Below, piece after piece: positions 33,838 through 42,497 of a DNA stretch of 64,000 bases. The stretch lies in the NCBI GenBank assembly GCA_965220285.1, contig OZ244818.1, positions 2,046,001-2,110,000 of the forward strand. The letters are read 5' to 3'. Within the stretch, counting starts at the first letter, position 1. Each line of letters starts with the position of its first letter. Under the pieces are notes generated by a model that was not told the DNA's origin, did no database searches, and saw only the letters and a program-made list of their open reading frames with translations. Position numbers and translations under genes: made by a program. The stretch is from Bin5 sp009843665 (GTDB lineage: Bacteria > Chloroflexota > Anaerolineae > Caldilineales > Caldilineaceae).

Positions 33838-35439
33838 ATGACTCAGACCAAAGGACGGTATCTTGTATGCATGATCGTGGCATTCGCGGTTCTGCTGGGC
33901 GCGTGCCAGCCTGTGGCTGCGCCGGCCTCGGACGGCGAAATGGCTGCCGAGAAGAAGACGTTCGTCTACGCCGCCATCAGAGAGTGGCGCAGCCTGGAAG
34001 CGTTTCAGGCCTATGACGAAGTGCAGGCGCCCGGCCTGCGCAATGTGATCGAGGTGCTGTTGGACCGCGATCCTGTTTCGAACGAGCTGATCCCCGAGCT
34101 TGCCACCTCCTTCGAGCCGATCGATGAGTTGACGTGGCGGTTCACAGTTCGCGAAGGGGTGACCTTCCACGACGGCTCGCCTCTGAACGCTGAGGCGGTT
34201 GCCTACGCCATCAACCATCAGTGGAGCGAAGAGAACGCCTTTCCGGTGCGCGGGTTCATGGGGCCACAGATAACGGCCGAGGCCGTGGACGAGTATACCG
34301 TCCACGTGATGACGGCCACGCCGGACCCGATACTGCCCAACCGCATGCACATCCAGGGCGTCTCATCGATGCGGCAGCTTCTCGAGGAGCCGGACCAATA
34401 TCCTCTCGTGCCGATCGGCACGGGTCCGTACAAGTTCAAGGAGTTCAGAGCGGGAGACGCGCTCATCCTCGAAGCCAATCATGACTGGTGGGGGCTCGAC
34501 CCGGCCCAGGGCGCGCGGGGCGCGATCAACTTTGATGAACTGGTCTTTCTGTATCGCGCCGAGGATGCCGTGCGGCTGGCGCAGGTGAAGACCGGAGAAG
34601 CACACATCGCCCAGTGGATTTCGGCGGAGAGCTGCCGGGAGGCCGAAGCGACTGACGGAATCGGCTGCCGCAGCCAGGTGAGTGTGGAGACCCTTTGGAT
34701 GCGAATGGACCTGGAACCGCCGCGTGAAGGCACGGCCTTTGGCGATCAGCGGGTCAGGCTGGCATTCCAGTTGGCGGTCGACTACAACACCATCCTCGAC
34801 ACGATTCTGGGCGGCCAGGCCACGATCGCGCGCCAGATGGTCGGCCCTTCGGCGACCGGTTACAACGAGAATCTGGAGCCATACGGCTATGACCCGGAGA
34901 GAGCCAAGCAGCTTCTGGACGAAGCAGCGGCCGATGGCGTGCCCGTCTATGAGACGGAGTTCGTGAACGCCAGTCTCAGCGGCTGGTTCGCGCGCAGCGA
35001 GGAGCTGCACCAGGCCGTGAACGGCTATCTGCAGGAACTCGGGCTCAACGTGGTACTGGAGGTGTCGGAGCTTGATCCCTTCCTCGAGAAGGTCGGTGTT
35101 CGACCCCCGCCCGGACGCGGCAGATACTTTTACGTCGGACCGCACGGGAATGAGCTTTACGACTTTGCCCTTTCACTTGGAGGCCATCTCTCCTGCGGCA
35201 GTCCCTTCGCGGCCGGCTGTTTCCCTGAACTCGATGAACTGGCCGCAGCTGCCAGCCCGCTGACGGGGGCAGAGCGCGATCAGGCCCTGCAGGATATTGC
35301 CCAGCTCGTCCATGACGAGGTCTATGCCGGCGCGGTGGCGCATCTGGACCTCTCCTATGCGGTCAGTGACTGCCTCAGCTGGGATGTTCCGCTGGGGCAC
35401 CGGGCGCTGGCCAAGGATATGGACAATACGTGTGATTGA
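33838..35439 (+). CDS. Family-5 ABC transporter substrate-binding lipoprotein 1
   Basis: A 533-residue extracytoplasmic solute-binding protein of the peptide/nickel (SBP_bac_5) class. Lipobox LLGAC gives the lipidated Cys near residue 23. Family marks are LATSFEPIDELTWRFTVREGVTFHDG and DQRVRLAFQLAVDYNTIL. GGAGGATCAGAGCA precedes the ATG. It heads the operon with permease, permease-ATPase fusion and ATPase. Members bind oligopeptides, opines, glycosides or metal chelates. Cysteines are more frequent than usual for the class (ESCREAEATDGIGC, SCGSPFAAGC). Confidence 0.93.
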   Translation: MTQTKGRYLVCMIVAFAVLLGACQPVAAPASDGEMAAEKKTFVYAAIREWRSLEAFQAYDEVQAPGLRNVIEVLLDRDPVSNELIPELATSFEPIDELTWRFTVREGVTFHDGSPLNAEAVAYAINHQWSEENAFPVRGFMGPQITAEAVDEYTVHVMTATPDPILPNRMHIQGVSSMRQLLEEPDQYPLVPIGTGPYKFKEFRAGDALILEANHDWWGLDPAQGARGAINFDELVFLYRAEDAVRLAQVKTGEAHIAQWISAESCREAEATDGIGCRSQVSVETLWMRMDLEPPREGTAFGDQRVRLAFQLAVDYNTILDTILGGQATIARQMVGPSATGYNENLEPYGYDPERAKQLLDEAAADGVPVYETEFVNASLSGWFARSEELHQAVNGYLQELGLNVVLEVSELDPFLEKVGVRPPPGRGRYFYVGPHGNELYDFALSLGGHLSCGSPFAAGCFPELDELAAAASPLTGAERDQALQDIAQLVHDEVYAGAVAHLDLSYAVSDCLSWDVPLGHRALAKDMDNTCD

Positions 35440-35660
35440 GCGCGGCTTCGGCAATCTGCCCCTCTCTCCCCAATGCAGATGGTCGAGAGCGCCGGTGGAT
35501 AGTGGCTGAACCGGCCACTTCCACCGTTCACTTGAGTTGCCGCCGGCGCCATCCCCCGGCCCCTGGCGGCAAACGAACAGGGTCAGGACAGCGCTCAGGA
35601 GACGTACGGGGAGCTTGTAAGCGCGAGTAACTCTTCCTTGCCCGCAAAAGGAGTGTCCAC

Positions 35661-36578
35661 ATGGCCCGCTACGTGGCTCGACGACTGATCCAGTCGATCC
35701 TCGTCCTCGCGGTCGTCCTGACCCTCGTCTTCTTCGCAGGCCGCGTCATCGGCAATCCGGCAGCCCTTATCCTGGGTCCTGAGGCGCGTGCGGAGGATGT
35801 GAAAACACTTGAGGAACGCTTCGGCTACGACAAGCCAGCGCTTGTGCAGTTCGGGCGCTATGCACGCGGCGTTGTTTCGGGAGATTTCGGCAACTCATGG
35901 TGGCAGAGAAGACCGGCGCTGCCGATGGCGCTGGAACGAATTCCGGCGACGCTGCAACTGGCCGCGGTTACGATGTTGTTTGCGTTGCCGGTGGCAATGA
36001 TCCTGGGGTCGCTGGCGGCCTGGAAACCCGGTTCTCCGATAGACAAAGGGGTCAACGTGATCTCGTTGACGGGCGCGTCGGCGGTCGACTTCTGGATCGG
36101 GTTGATGCTGATCCTCCTCTTCGCGGTTCAGTTGAGATTGCTGCCAACGTCAGGCTCCGGTTCGTTGAAGTTCATCATCCTGCCGGCTCTGACGTTGTCG
36201 CTGAGGCCGCTGGGCCGGGTGGCGCAGGTAACGCGCAGCGCCATGCTGGACCAGCTGAGCAGACCTTACATCAAGACCGCACGCGCAAAGGGATACAGAG
36301 AAAGCAGAATCGTATTGGGCCAGGCGCTCAAGAACGCCTTCATTCCGATTATCACGCTGTCAGGCGACGAGGCAATCTCCACACTCAACGGCGCGGTGGT
36401 GGTTGAGACGGTCTTCGCCTGGCCCGGCATAGGGCTTCTTATCGTGTCGGCGGTGACAAACCGGGATCTGCCGCTCATCGAGGCACTGGTCTTTGTGGTG
36501 GCGATTATGATTATCGTCACAAATCTCCTGGTTGACCTTACCTATTCGTATCTGGACCCGAGGGTGCGCTACGGCTAG
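35661..36578 (+). CDS. Dipeptide/oligopeptide-type ABC permease (DppB-like) 1
   Basis: A 305-residue inner-membrane permease of the DppB/OppB class with about six membrane helices; it starts MARYVARRLIQSILVLAVVL, has the periplasmic GRYARGVVSGDFGNSW segment after helix 1, and the cytoplasmic EAA-like coupling loop YIKTARAKGYRESRIVLGQALKNA. AAAGGAG lies before the ATG. It pairs with the permease half of the next gene, 12 bp downstream. The 220 bp before it, after the binding-protein gene, hold no recognisable gene. Confidence 0.94.
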   Translation: MARYVARRLIQSILVLAVVLTLVFFAGRVIGNPAALILGPEARAEDVKTLEERFGYDKPALVQFGRYARGVVSGDFGNSWWQRRPALPMALERIPATLQLAAVTMLFALPVAMILGSLAAWKPGSPIDKGVNVISLTGASAVDFWIGLMLILLFAVQLRLLPTSGSGSLKFIILPALTLSLRPLGRVAQVTRSAMLDQLSRPYIKTARAKGYRESRIVLGQALKNAFIPIITLSGDEAISTLNGAVVVETVFAWPGIGLLIVSAVTNRDLPLIEALVFVVAIMIIVTNLLVDLTYSYLDPRVRYG

Positions 36579-36590
36579 AGAAGGAGACGT

Positions 36591-38636
36591 GTGTCCGGTC
36601 CACTGCAGATGACCGCCGGCGACGGGCCAGCGGTGGGAGATTCAGGCGAGGCTGCGCGCAACTTAACCGTGCGCAAGCTACTGCGCGCGCTTTGGCGGGA
36701 CAAGCTGATGCTCTTCCCGCTGCTCTTTCTTGTTGCGCTGATGTTGGCAGCAGTGGGAGCCGAACTGCTGGCGCCGCACGACCCGTTCGACCAGAACCTG
36801 CGCTCGCGCAATCTTCCGCCAATGTCCTCGGCCGCGTCCGAGCCATCGAGCTTCCCCTATGTGCTCGGCGCCGACCCGCTGGGACGCGACCTGTTCAGCC
36901 GCCTGATTTACGGCGCACGCGTCTCGCTCGCGGTCGGTCTGGCGAGCGTACTGGCTTCGGGCACGCTTGGCGTCCTGTTGGGGTTGATGTCGGGCTACCA
37001 TCGCGGCTGGCTGGACGACCTCGTGATGCGCGGTGTGGACGTCCTGATGGGCATACCGGGTCTGCTGCTGGCGCTTTTCATCCTCTTCCTGGTCGGCACC
37101 GGTTTCTGGAACCTAGTTATCGTATTCGCACTGACGCGCTGGATGATCTATGCGCGCGTGACGCGTGGACTGACACTTTCATTTCGCGAGCAGCCGTTCG
37201 TGGAAGGCGCGCAAACGATCGGCTGTAGTGACAGCCGCATCATCTTTCGACATATCCTGCCCAACCTGGCGTCGCCAGTTCTGGTGCTGGCGACGCTGGA
37301 GATCGCAATCGTGATCCTGGCCGAGGCCGGTTTGAGTTTTCTGGGTATGGGGATCCAGCCGCCGGCGCCGACGTGGGGCCGCATGGTCGCGGAGGGCCGC
37401 GATTACATCACAAGCGCATGGTGGCTGATCACCTTTCCCGGTCTGGCGATCCTGCTTACGGCGCTGTCTCTCAATCTCACGGCGGCGTGGTTGCGCATGG
37501 TCAGCGACCCTGTGCAGCGCTGGCGGTGGTTTATGGGACGACCTGAGTCGCGCCATGAAGGGGACAGCGGGACCGCGTTAGCGGATAGCGAGCCGCTGAG
37601 CAGCGGCTCAGGCATGGATAGTTCCGAACCGGCGCACGGGCAGGCAGCCAACGGAGATCATCTGCTCGAAGTTATCGACCTGCGGGTCAACTTCCGCACG
37701 CCCGACGGCGTTCTCAATGCCGTGAACGGGATCAGTTACAAGCTGAACCGGGGCCAGACACTGGCCATTCTGGGCGAGTCGGGCTCAGGCAAGACGGTGA
37801 GCGCGGAAGCCGTTATGGGTATTCTGGATAGCCCGCCGGCGTTCGTGACGGGTGGATCGGTCCTCTTCGCTGGCATGGACCTGCTGCAAGTCAGCCCATC
37901 GCGGCGGCGACGGCTGTGCGGCGAGCGGATCGCAATGATTTTCCAGGATCCTTTGACCGCTCTGAACCCGGCCTACACCGTCGGCTCCCAGATTGCCGGG
38001 ATGTTCCGGGAGCATCGCGGGACATCGAAACGTGAAGCCACGGCCAAAGCAGTTGAACTGATGGACCGGGTGCGAATTCCATCGGCCCGCGAACGAGTGC
38101 ATGACTATCCGCACCAGTTTTCAGGGGGTATGCGGCAACGGGTGATGATCGCGGCGGCGATTGCATTGGATCCCGATCTGCTCATCGCGGATGAGCCTAC
38201 CACCGCTCTTGACGTCACGGTGCAGGCGCAGATCATGGAGTTGCTGGCCGAGCTGCAGATGGAGACGGGCATGGGTTTGATCCTCATCACGCATGATTTG
38301 GGTGTTGTGGCGGACGTTGCCGATCAGGTGGCTGTAATGTATGCTGGCAAAATTGTGGAAACCGGTCCGATCGAGGAGATCTACAGCAATCCGGCGCATC
38401 CGTACACCAAAGGGCTTCTGGAATCGGCGCCGCGGGTGGACCGGAAGATGGACTCGCTGCAACAGATCAGCGGAGCGCCGCCCAACCTGCGCTTCATTCC
38501 GCCGGGCTGCCCTTTCCATCCGCGCTGCGCGTACGTGGTTGACCGCTGCTCGGTCGAACCGCCGCCACTTTATGCGGTCCAGCATGGACGCAGCGCCTCA
38601 TGCCATCGTTTTGAGGATGTCATGGATGTCAACTGA
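36591..38636 (+). CDS. ABC permease-ATPase fusion (DppC-DppD)
   Basis: A 681-residue natural fusion. Residues 1-310 are a DppC-type permease (GADPLGRDLFSRLIYGARVSLAVG; coupling loop FVEGAQTIGCSDSRIIFRHILPN). A Ser/Gly/Glu-rich linker of about 50 residues follows, then residues 365-681 are a DppD-type ATPase with GESGSGKT, FQDPLTALNP, FSGGMRQRV, LLIADEPTTALDV and the C-terminal cysteine region (PPGCPFHPRCAYVVDRC) that binds an iron-sulfur cluster in relatives. It starts at GTG 36591 after AAGGAGACGT. The fusion fixes one permease to one ATPase; partners are the genes on either side. Confidence 0.94.
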   Translation: MSGPLQMTAGDGPAVGDSGEAARNLTVRKLLRALWRDKLMLFPLLFLVALMLAAVGAELLAPHDPFDQNLRSRNLPPMSSAASEPSSFPYVLGADPLGRDLFSRLIYGARVSLAVGLASVLASGTLGVLLGLMSGYHRGWLDDLVMRGVDVLMGIPGLLLALFILFLVGTGFWNLVIVFALTRWMIYARVTRGLTLSFREQPFVEGAQTIGCSDSRIIFRHILPNLASPVLVLATLEIAIVILAEAGLSFLGMGIQPPAPTWGRMVAEGRDYITSAWWLITFPGLAILLTALSLNLTAAWLRMVSDPVQRWRWFMGRPESRHEGDSGTALADSEPLSSGSGMDSSEPAHGQAANGDHLLEVIDLRVNFRTPDGVLNAVNGISYKLNRGQTLAILGESGSGKTVSAEAVMGILDSPPAFVTGGSVLFAGMDLLQVSPSRRRRLCGERIAMIFQDPLTALNPAYTVGSQIAGMFREHRGTSKREATAKAVELMDRVRIPSARERVHDYPHQFSGGMRQRVMIAAAIALDPDLLIADEPTTALDVTVQAQIMELLAELQMETGMGLILITHDLGVVADVADQVAVMYAGKIVETGPIEEIYSNPAHPYTKGLLESAPRVDRKMDSLQQISGAPPNLRFIPPGCPFHPRCAYVVDRCSVEPPPLYAVQHGRSASCHRFEDVMDVN

Positions 38637-39735
38637 CAGAAATCGCCAAGCCGGCAAGAGCGGAACCGAGAAAGAACGGGGAGGGGGCGAAACAGAGACG
38701 CACTCCGGGCCTGTCGGGGAGGCGGTGGAGCCTTTGCTCAGGGTCAAAGATCTCGTAAAGTATTATCCGACGGAGCGGAAGGGATTTTTGGGCGGCCGGC
38801 GTGGAGAGATAAAGGCGGTTGACGGTGTAAGTTTCGACTTGCACCGAGGCGAGACGCTCGGGCTGGTCGGTGAAACGGGTTGTGGGAAATCCACAATTGC
38901 GAGAACGTTAATGCGTCTGGAGGAACCGACCAGCGGCGCGGCGTATTTCAAAGGACGTGATCTCTTTACCCTGTCGAAAGCGTCGGTACAGGCCCTGCGA
39001 CGCGAGATACAGATGGTTTTCCAGGACCCATTCGCGTCGCTGAACCCGCGCATGGAGGTGGGCCAGATCATCGCCGAGCCGTGGGTCGTACACCCTGGCA
39101 TCGTGCCGAAGGAAGAGCAGAGAGGGCGAGTCAGCGCCCTGCTTGAGCGTGTCGGGTTGCCGGCAACGGATGCCAACCGCTATCCACATGAGTTTTCGGG
39201 CGGACAGCGACAGCGTATCGGGATCGCCCGGGCGCTGGCCTTACAACCGGACCTGATTATCTGCGATGAACCCGTCTCCGCGCTTGACGTTTCGGTGCAG
39301 GCGCAGGTGATCAATCTGTTGGTGGAACTTCAAGCCGAACTGGGGCTGTCCTACATTTTCATTGCCCACGATCTCGCGGTTGTGCGACAGATCTCCGATC
39401 GGGTGGCGGTCATGCATCTGGGCCGGATTGTAGAGGTCGGCGACGAGGATGAGATCTACGCGCGGCCAACACATCCCTACACACAGGCCCTGCTCTCGGC
39501 GGCGCCGGCGCCGAATCCGGTGGGCCGTAAAGAGAGAAAGCGCATCGTGCTGGAGGGGGAGTTGCCAAGTCCTGTGAATCCTCCTTCGGGTTGCACGTTT
39601 CGAACCCGTTGTTGGAAGGCGGAGTCGGTCTGCAGCGAGGACCGTCCACAGCTCATTGATCGATTTGATCACGGCCATCCGAGCGCGTGTCACTTCGCCG
39701 AGCTGCAGATTTTGCCGGCAGGGGGAACGGCCTGA
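38626..39735 (+). CDS. Oligopeptide-type ABC ATP-binding protein (DppF-like)
   Basis: A 369-residue ATPase: GETGCGKST (Walker A), FQDPFASLNP, FSGGQRQRIG (signature), LIICDEPVSALDV (Walker B), H-loop AHD, and the C-terminal oligo_HPY cysteines (SGCTFRTRCWKAESVC). I start it at ATG 38626, which overlaps the fusion gene by 11 bases and has GAGG at proper distance; upstream open frame lies inside the previous gene. It completes the first transporter together with the DppD half of the fusion. Confidence 0.93.
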   Translation: MSTDRNRQAGKSGTEKERGGGETETHSGPVGEAVEPLLRVKDLVKYYPTERKGFLGGRRGEIKAVDGVSFDLHRGETLGLVGETGCGKSTIARTLMRLEEPTSGAAYFKGRDLFTLSKASVQALRREIQMVFQDPFASLNPRMEVGQIIAEPWVVHPGIVPKEEQRGRVSALLERVGLPATDANRYPHEFSGGQRQRIGIARALALQPDLIICDEPVSALDVSVQAQVINLLVELQAELGLSYIFIAHDLAVVRQISDRVAVMHLGRIVEVGDEDEIYARPTHPYTQALLSAAPAPNPVGRKERKRIVLEGELPSPVNPPSGCTFRTRCWKAESVCSEDRPQLIDRFDHGHPSACHFAELQILPAGGTA

Positions 39736-39793
39736 GGCAAACGCCAGTGGTCCGTGGTGCGGTAATCCTTTTGTTCACTCTCAAGGGGCGAAG

Positions 39794-40735
39794 ATGCAGG
39801 TGAAGATCGGCGCCTTGCTGTGGGCGCAGCAGACCGACTGGCCGGCGCTGCGGGATGCCGCGATCTCGGCCGACAGGGCCGGATTCGATTCTCTGTGGAT
39901 TTCCGACCATCTCCTGTGCCCGATCGGCTCGTGGCGCAATCCGGTCTACGAAGCCTGGGCGACCATCGCCGCCCTAGGTGCGCTCACCGAGCGGGCGACG
40001 ATCGGCACGCTGGTGGGGGCGATACCCTTTCGCAATCCCGGCCTGGTGGCGAAGCTGGCGGCGACCGTCGACCATATAACAGGGGGACGGGCGGTGTTGG
40101 GTTTGGGCGGGGCCTGGCTGGCGCGCGAGCATCACATGCACGGGATCGACTTCGGGGCGAGCGCGGGAGAGCGACTGGACAGGCTGCATGAAGCGGTCCC
40201 GCTCATTCGCGGCCTGCTGGACGGCGAGACGGTGACGCACAGCGGGCGCTTCTACAACCTGGTGGAGGCGGAGCAGTTCCCGCGGCCGCTGCAGAGCCGG
40301 CTGCCGATTCTGATCGGGGGGCAGGGGCGGCGCAAAACGCTGCGCACGGTGGCCATGTACGCCGACATGTGGCACACACAGCACGGCTCGCTGGAGAAGA
40401 TACGGGGCAGCGATGCGGTTCTGCGAGCGCATTGCGCGGACGTGGGCCGCGATCCAGCCACGATTGAGCGGCTGGCAAGCAAGTGGGTCACAATACGGGA
40501 CGACCCTGACGAAGCCCGGCGTGAACTGGATGCATCGCTGCGCCACCATGGACTTGAGGAGTACGAGCCATCGATCCTGGCGGCGGGGACGCCGGCCGCG
40601 GTTGCCGAGTCATTGCGGGGGCACATTGAGGCCGGGTTCACACACCTGCTGTTCAGCTTACGGGCACCGTTTGACCACGAAACGATCGAGCGCATGCCAG
40701 AGATGAGGCGTCTGCTGACAGCAGATGGAATGTGA
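39794..40735 (+). CDS. LLM-class (luciferase-like) flavin/F420 oxidoreductase
   Basis: A 313-residue bacterial-luciferase-type TIM barrel. It begins VKIGALLWAQQTDWPALRDAA and has the typical DSLWISDHL, TERATIGTLVG, GRAVLGLGGAWLAREHHMHGIDF and LPILIGGQGRRKTLRTVAMYADMWHT patterns. Family members use FMNH2 or F420H2 for monooxygenation or reduction; the cofactor cannot be decided. AAGGGGCGAAG precedes ATG 39794. It follows the first transporter by 58 bp, so it may process the imported compound. Confidence 0.9.
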   Translation: MQVKIGALLWAQQTDWPALRDAAISADRAGFDSLWISDHLLCPIGSWRNPVYEAWATIAALGALTERATIGTLVGAIPFRNPGLVAKLAATVDHITGGRAVLGLGGAWLAREHHMHGIDFGASAGERLDRLHEAVPLIRGLLDGETVTHSGRFYNLVEAEQFPRPLQSRLPILIGGQGRRKTLRTVAMYADMWHTQHGSLEKIRGSDAVLRAHCADVGRDPATIERLASKWVTIRDDPDEARRELDASLRHHGLEEYEPSILAAGTPAAVAESLRGHIEAGFTHLLFSLRAPFDHETIERMPEMRRLLTADGM

Positions 40736-40908
40736 CGACTGCAAGTCGGGAATTCCCTGCGCCAGTTCCAATCTGGACCTGGACTGGACCAGGAAAATGT
40801 AGAGAACCCTGATCCCTGTGCCCGGCGGCGCGCCGAGGCACAACCGGATCAACATTGATCAAGCCGCGAACTACCCAACACAGGAACCATGAAAGGAGAA
40901 CGTGTACC

Positions 40909-41328
40909 ATGGCAGACGGAATGAGGTACGTATTCAAGGTAACCGATGTTCCCCTGATCCAGTCGCCTGACGGGACGATGCAGGACAGCGTCATGATCAC
41001 CGAGGACACATGCGGCTCGGACCAGTACACGGCCGGCCTGTTCTGGGTGCGCCCGGGCACGCACGGCCACTCCGACGTGCATCCGGGGCAGGATGAGGTC
41101 TACTACATCATTTCAGGACGCGGCATCCTGCACCTGGAAGGGGTGGAACATCGAATGGAGGCAGGTGATGTGGTGTTCGTACCGAAGGGCCACGAACACT
41201 CCGTCTCCAACGATGGCGATGAGGTGCTCAGCCTCTTCTGGGCGATTGGCGAGGCATGGAGCAAGCTGCCGGAGATCCGGGACGAACTGAGCACGTGGCC
41301 TGAGATCCCCGCGGACCAGGTTTGGTGA
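40909..41328 (+). CDS. Single-domain cupin
   Basis: A 139-residue cupin: motif 1 THGHSDVHPGQDEVYYIISG, motif 2 GDVVFVPKGHEHSVSNDG. The histidines and glutamate expected for a metal site are present, so it could be a metal-dependent isomerase or dioxygenase, or a sensor of a sugar acid. GGAGAACGTGTACC precedes ATG 40909. It lies between the LLM oxidoreductase and a Gfo/Idh/MocA dehydrogenase, all in one direction, suggesting one catabolic unit. Confidence 0.88.
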   Translation: MADGMRYVFKVTDVPLIQSPDGTMQDSVMITEDTCGSDQYTAGLFWVRPGTHGHSDVHPGQDEVYYIISGRGILHLEGVEHRMEAGDVVFVPKGHEHSVSNDGDEVLSLFWAIGEAWSKLPEIRDELSTWPEIPADQVW

Positions 41329-41398
41329 ACGGCGGTTGGTGATCGGCAGGCGATAGCGGGCAGGTCTTACACCGGTAAACGACGACTGGGGTTGGGAG

Positions 41399-42433
41399 AT
41401 GGTCCGATTCTGCATCTTCGGCGCCGGCCAGATGGGAAACCGCCATGCACGCACACTGGCGGAACATCCGAAGGCGGAGATACACAGCGTCTACGATCTG
41501 CTGCCGGAGGCTGCGGCCGACCTGGCGGGGCGGCACGGCGCGATAGCCGTATCCGACCGGGAGACGGCGCTGGCGGATCCGACGGTGGATGCAGTGGTCA
41601 TCACCACACCGGCAAGTTCGCATGCGGAGCTGGTGGTGGCGGCGGCACGCGCGGGCAAGGCGATCTTCTGCGAAAAGCCGCTGGCGGAAGACATCCCCAC
41701 GGCGCGGGCTGCGGTCGAAGAGGTCAGTAAGGCGGGCGTGTCGAGTTTCATGGGCTTCATGAAACGGTTCGAGCCAAGCCACCTGGCCCTGATCCAGGCT
41801 GTGAAGGCCGGAGAGATCGGTGACGTCGAACTGGTGCTGCTGACCAACCGCGATCCGAAAGTTACGCTGCTCGAACTGAGCCGGGAAACACATCAGACGG
41901 CGCCCTATACGTTGCTGCGTGAGTCGACGGTGCATGACTTCGATCTGGCGCGCGCCCTGCTGGACGATGAACCGGTGGAAGTCTACGTGGCGGCCTCGAG
42001 CCTGGTGGAGCCGGAACTTGGCCGATTGGGGGAGGTCGACGCGGCGATGACGACGATGAAGACCGGCCGCGGGGCGCTCTGCCACATCAACAACATCTGG
42101 CGCACGACCTACGGCTATGACCAGCGGCTGGAGGTGCACGGCGTTAAGGGGTTGCTGCGGGCTGAGAACCGCCCTGAAACCAGCCTGGTGCGCTACACGG
42201 CCGCGGGCGCGTTGCACGACAGGCTGCACTCTGGCCCCCCCGACGGTTCACAGTTCTACCTGCACAAGTATGCGGCAGCCTATCCGGCCGAGATGAACCA
42301 CTTCGTCGAGTCGCTGGAAGAGGGCAGGCGGCCCATGGTCAGCGTGGAAGACGGCTATCGTTCACAACTCCTGGTCGAGGCCGCGGTGGAATCTTTGAAG
42401 ACGAACCGTCCCGTGCGGGTTGCGGAACGGTAG
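41399..42433 (+). CDS. Gfo/Idh/MocA-family oxidoreductase
   Basis: A 344-residue NAD(P)-dependent dehydrogenase. Rossmann motif FCIFGAGQMGNRHARTL, the signature CEKPLAEDI (catalytic Lys in EKP), STVHDFDLARALLDDEP with the conserved His-Asp pair, and an HxxH-less C-terminal beta-sheet domain. Relatives oxidise inositol, glucose or other polyols. The start ATG 41399 has GGTTGGGAG upstream. It stands 64 bp before the second transporter's binding protein, a common arrangement for catabolic uptake operons. Confidence 0.91.
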   Translation: MVRFCIFGAGQMGNRHARTLAEHPKAEIHSVYDLLPEAAADLAGRHGAIAVSDRETALADPTVDAVVITTPASSHAELVVAAARAGKAIFCEKPLAEDIPTARAAVEEVSKAGVSSFMGFMKRFEPSHLALIQAVKAGEIGDVELVLLTNRDPKVTLLELSRETHQTAPYTLLRESTVHDFDLARALLDDEPVEVYVAASSLVEPELGRLGEVDAAMTTMKTGRGALCHINNIWRTTYGYDQRLEVHGVKGLLRAENRPETSLVRYTAAGALHDRLHSGPPDGSQFYLHKYAAAYPAEMNHFVESLEEGRRPMVSVEDGYRSQLLVEAAVESLKTNRPVRVAER

Positions 42434-42497
42434 CGCAGCGGCCAACCATTTATCAGAAGGTTAATCTCAGAAGGTCATTCAAGGAGGAGTCGGACAA

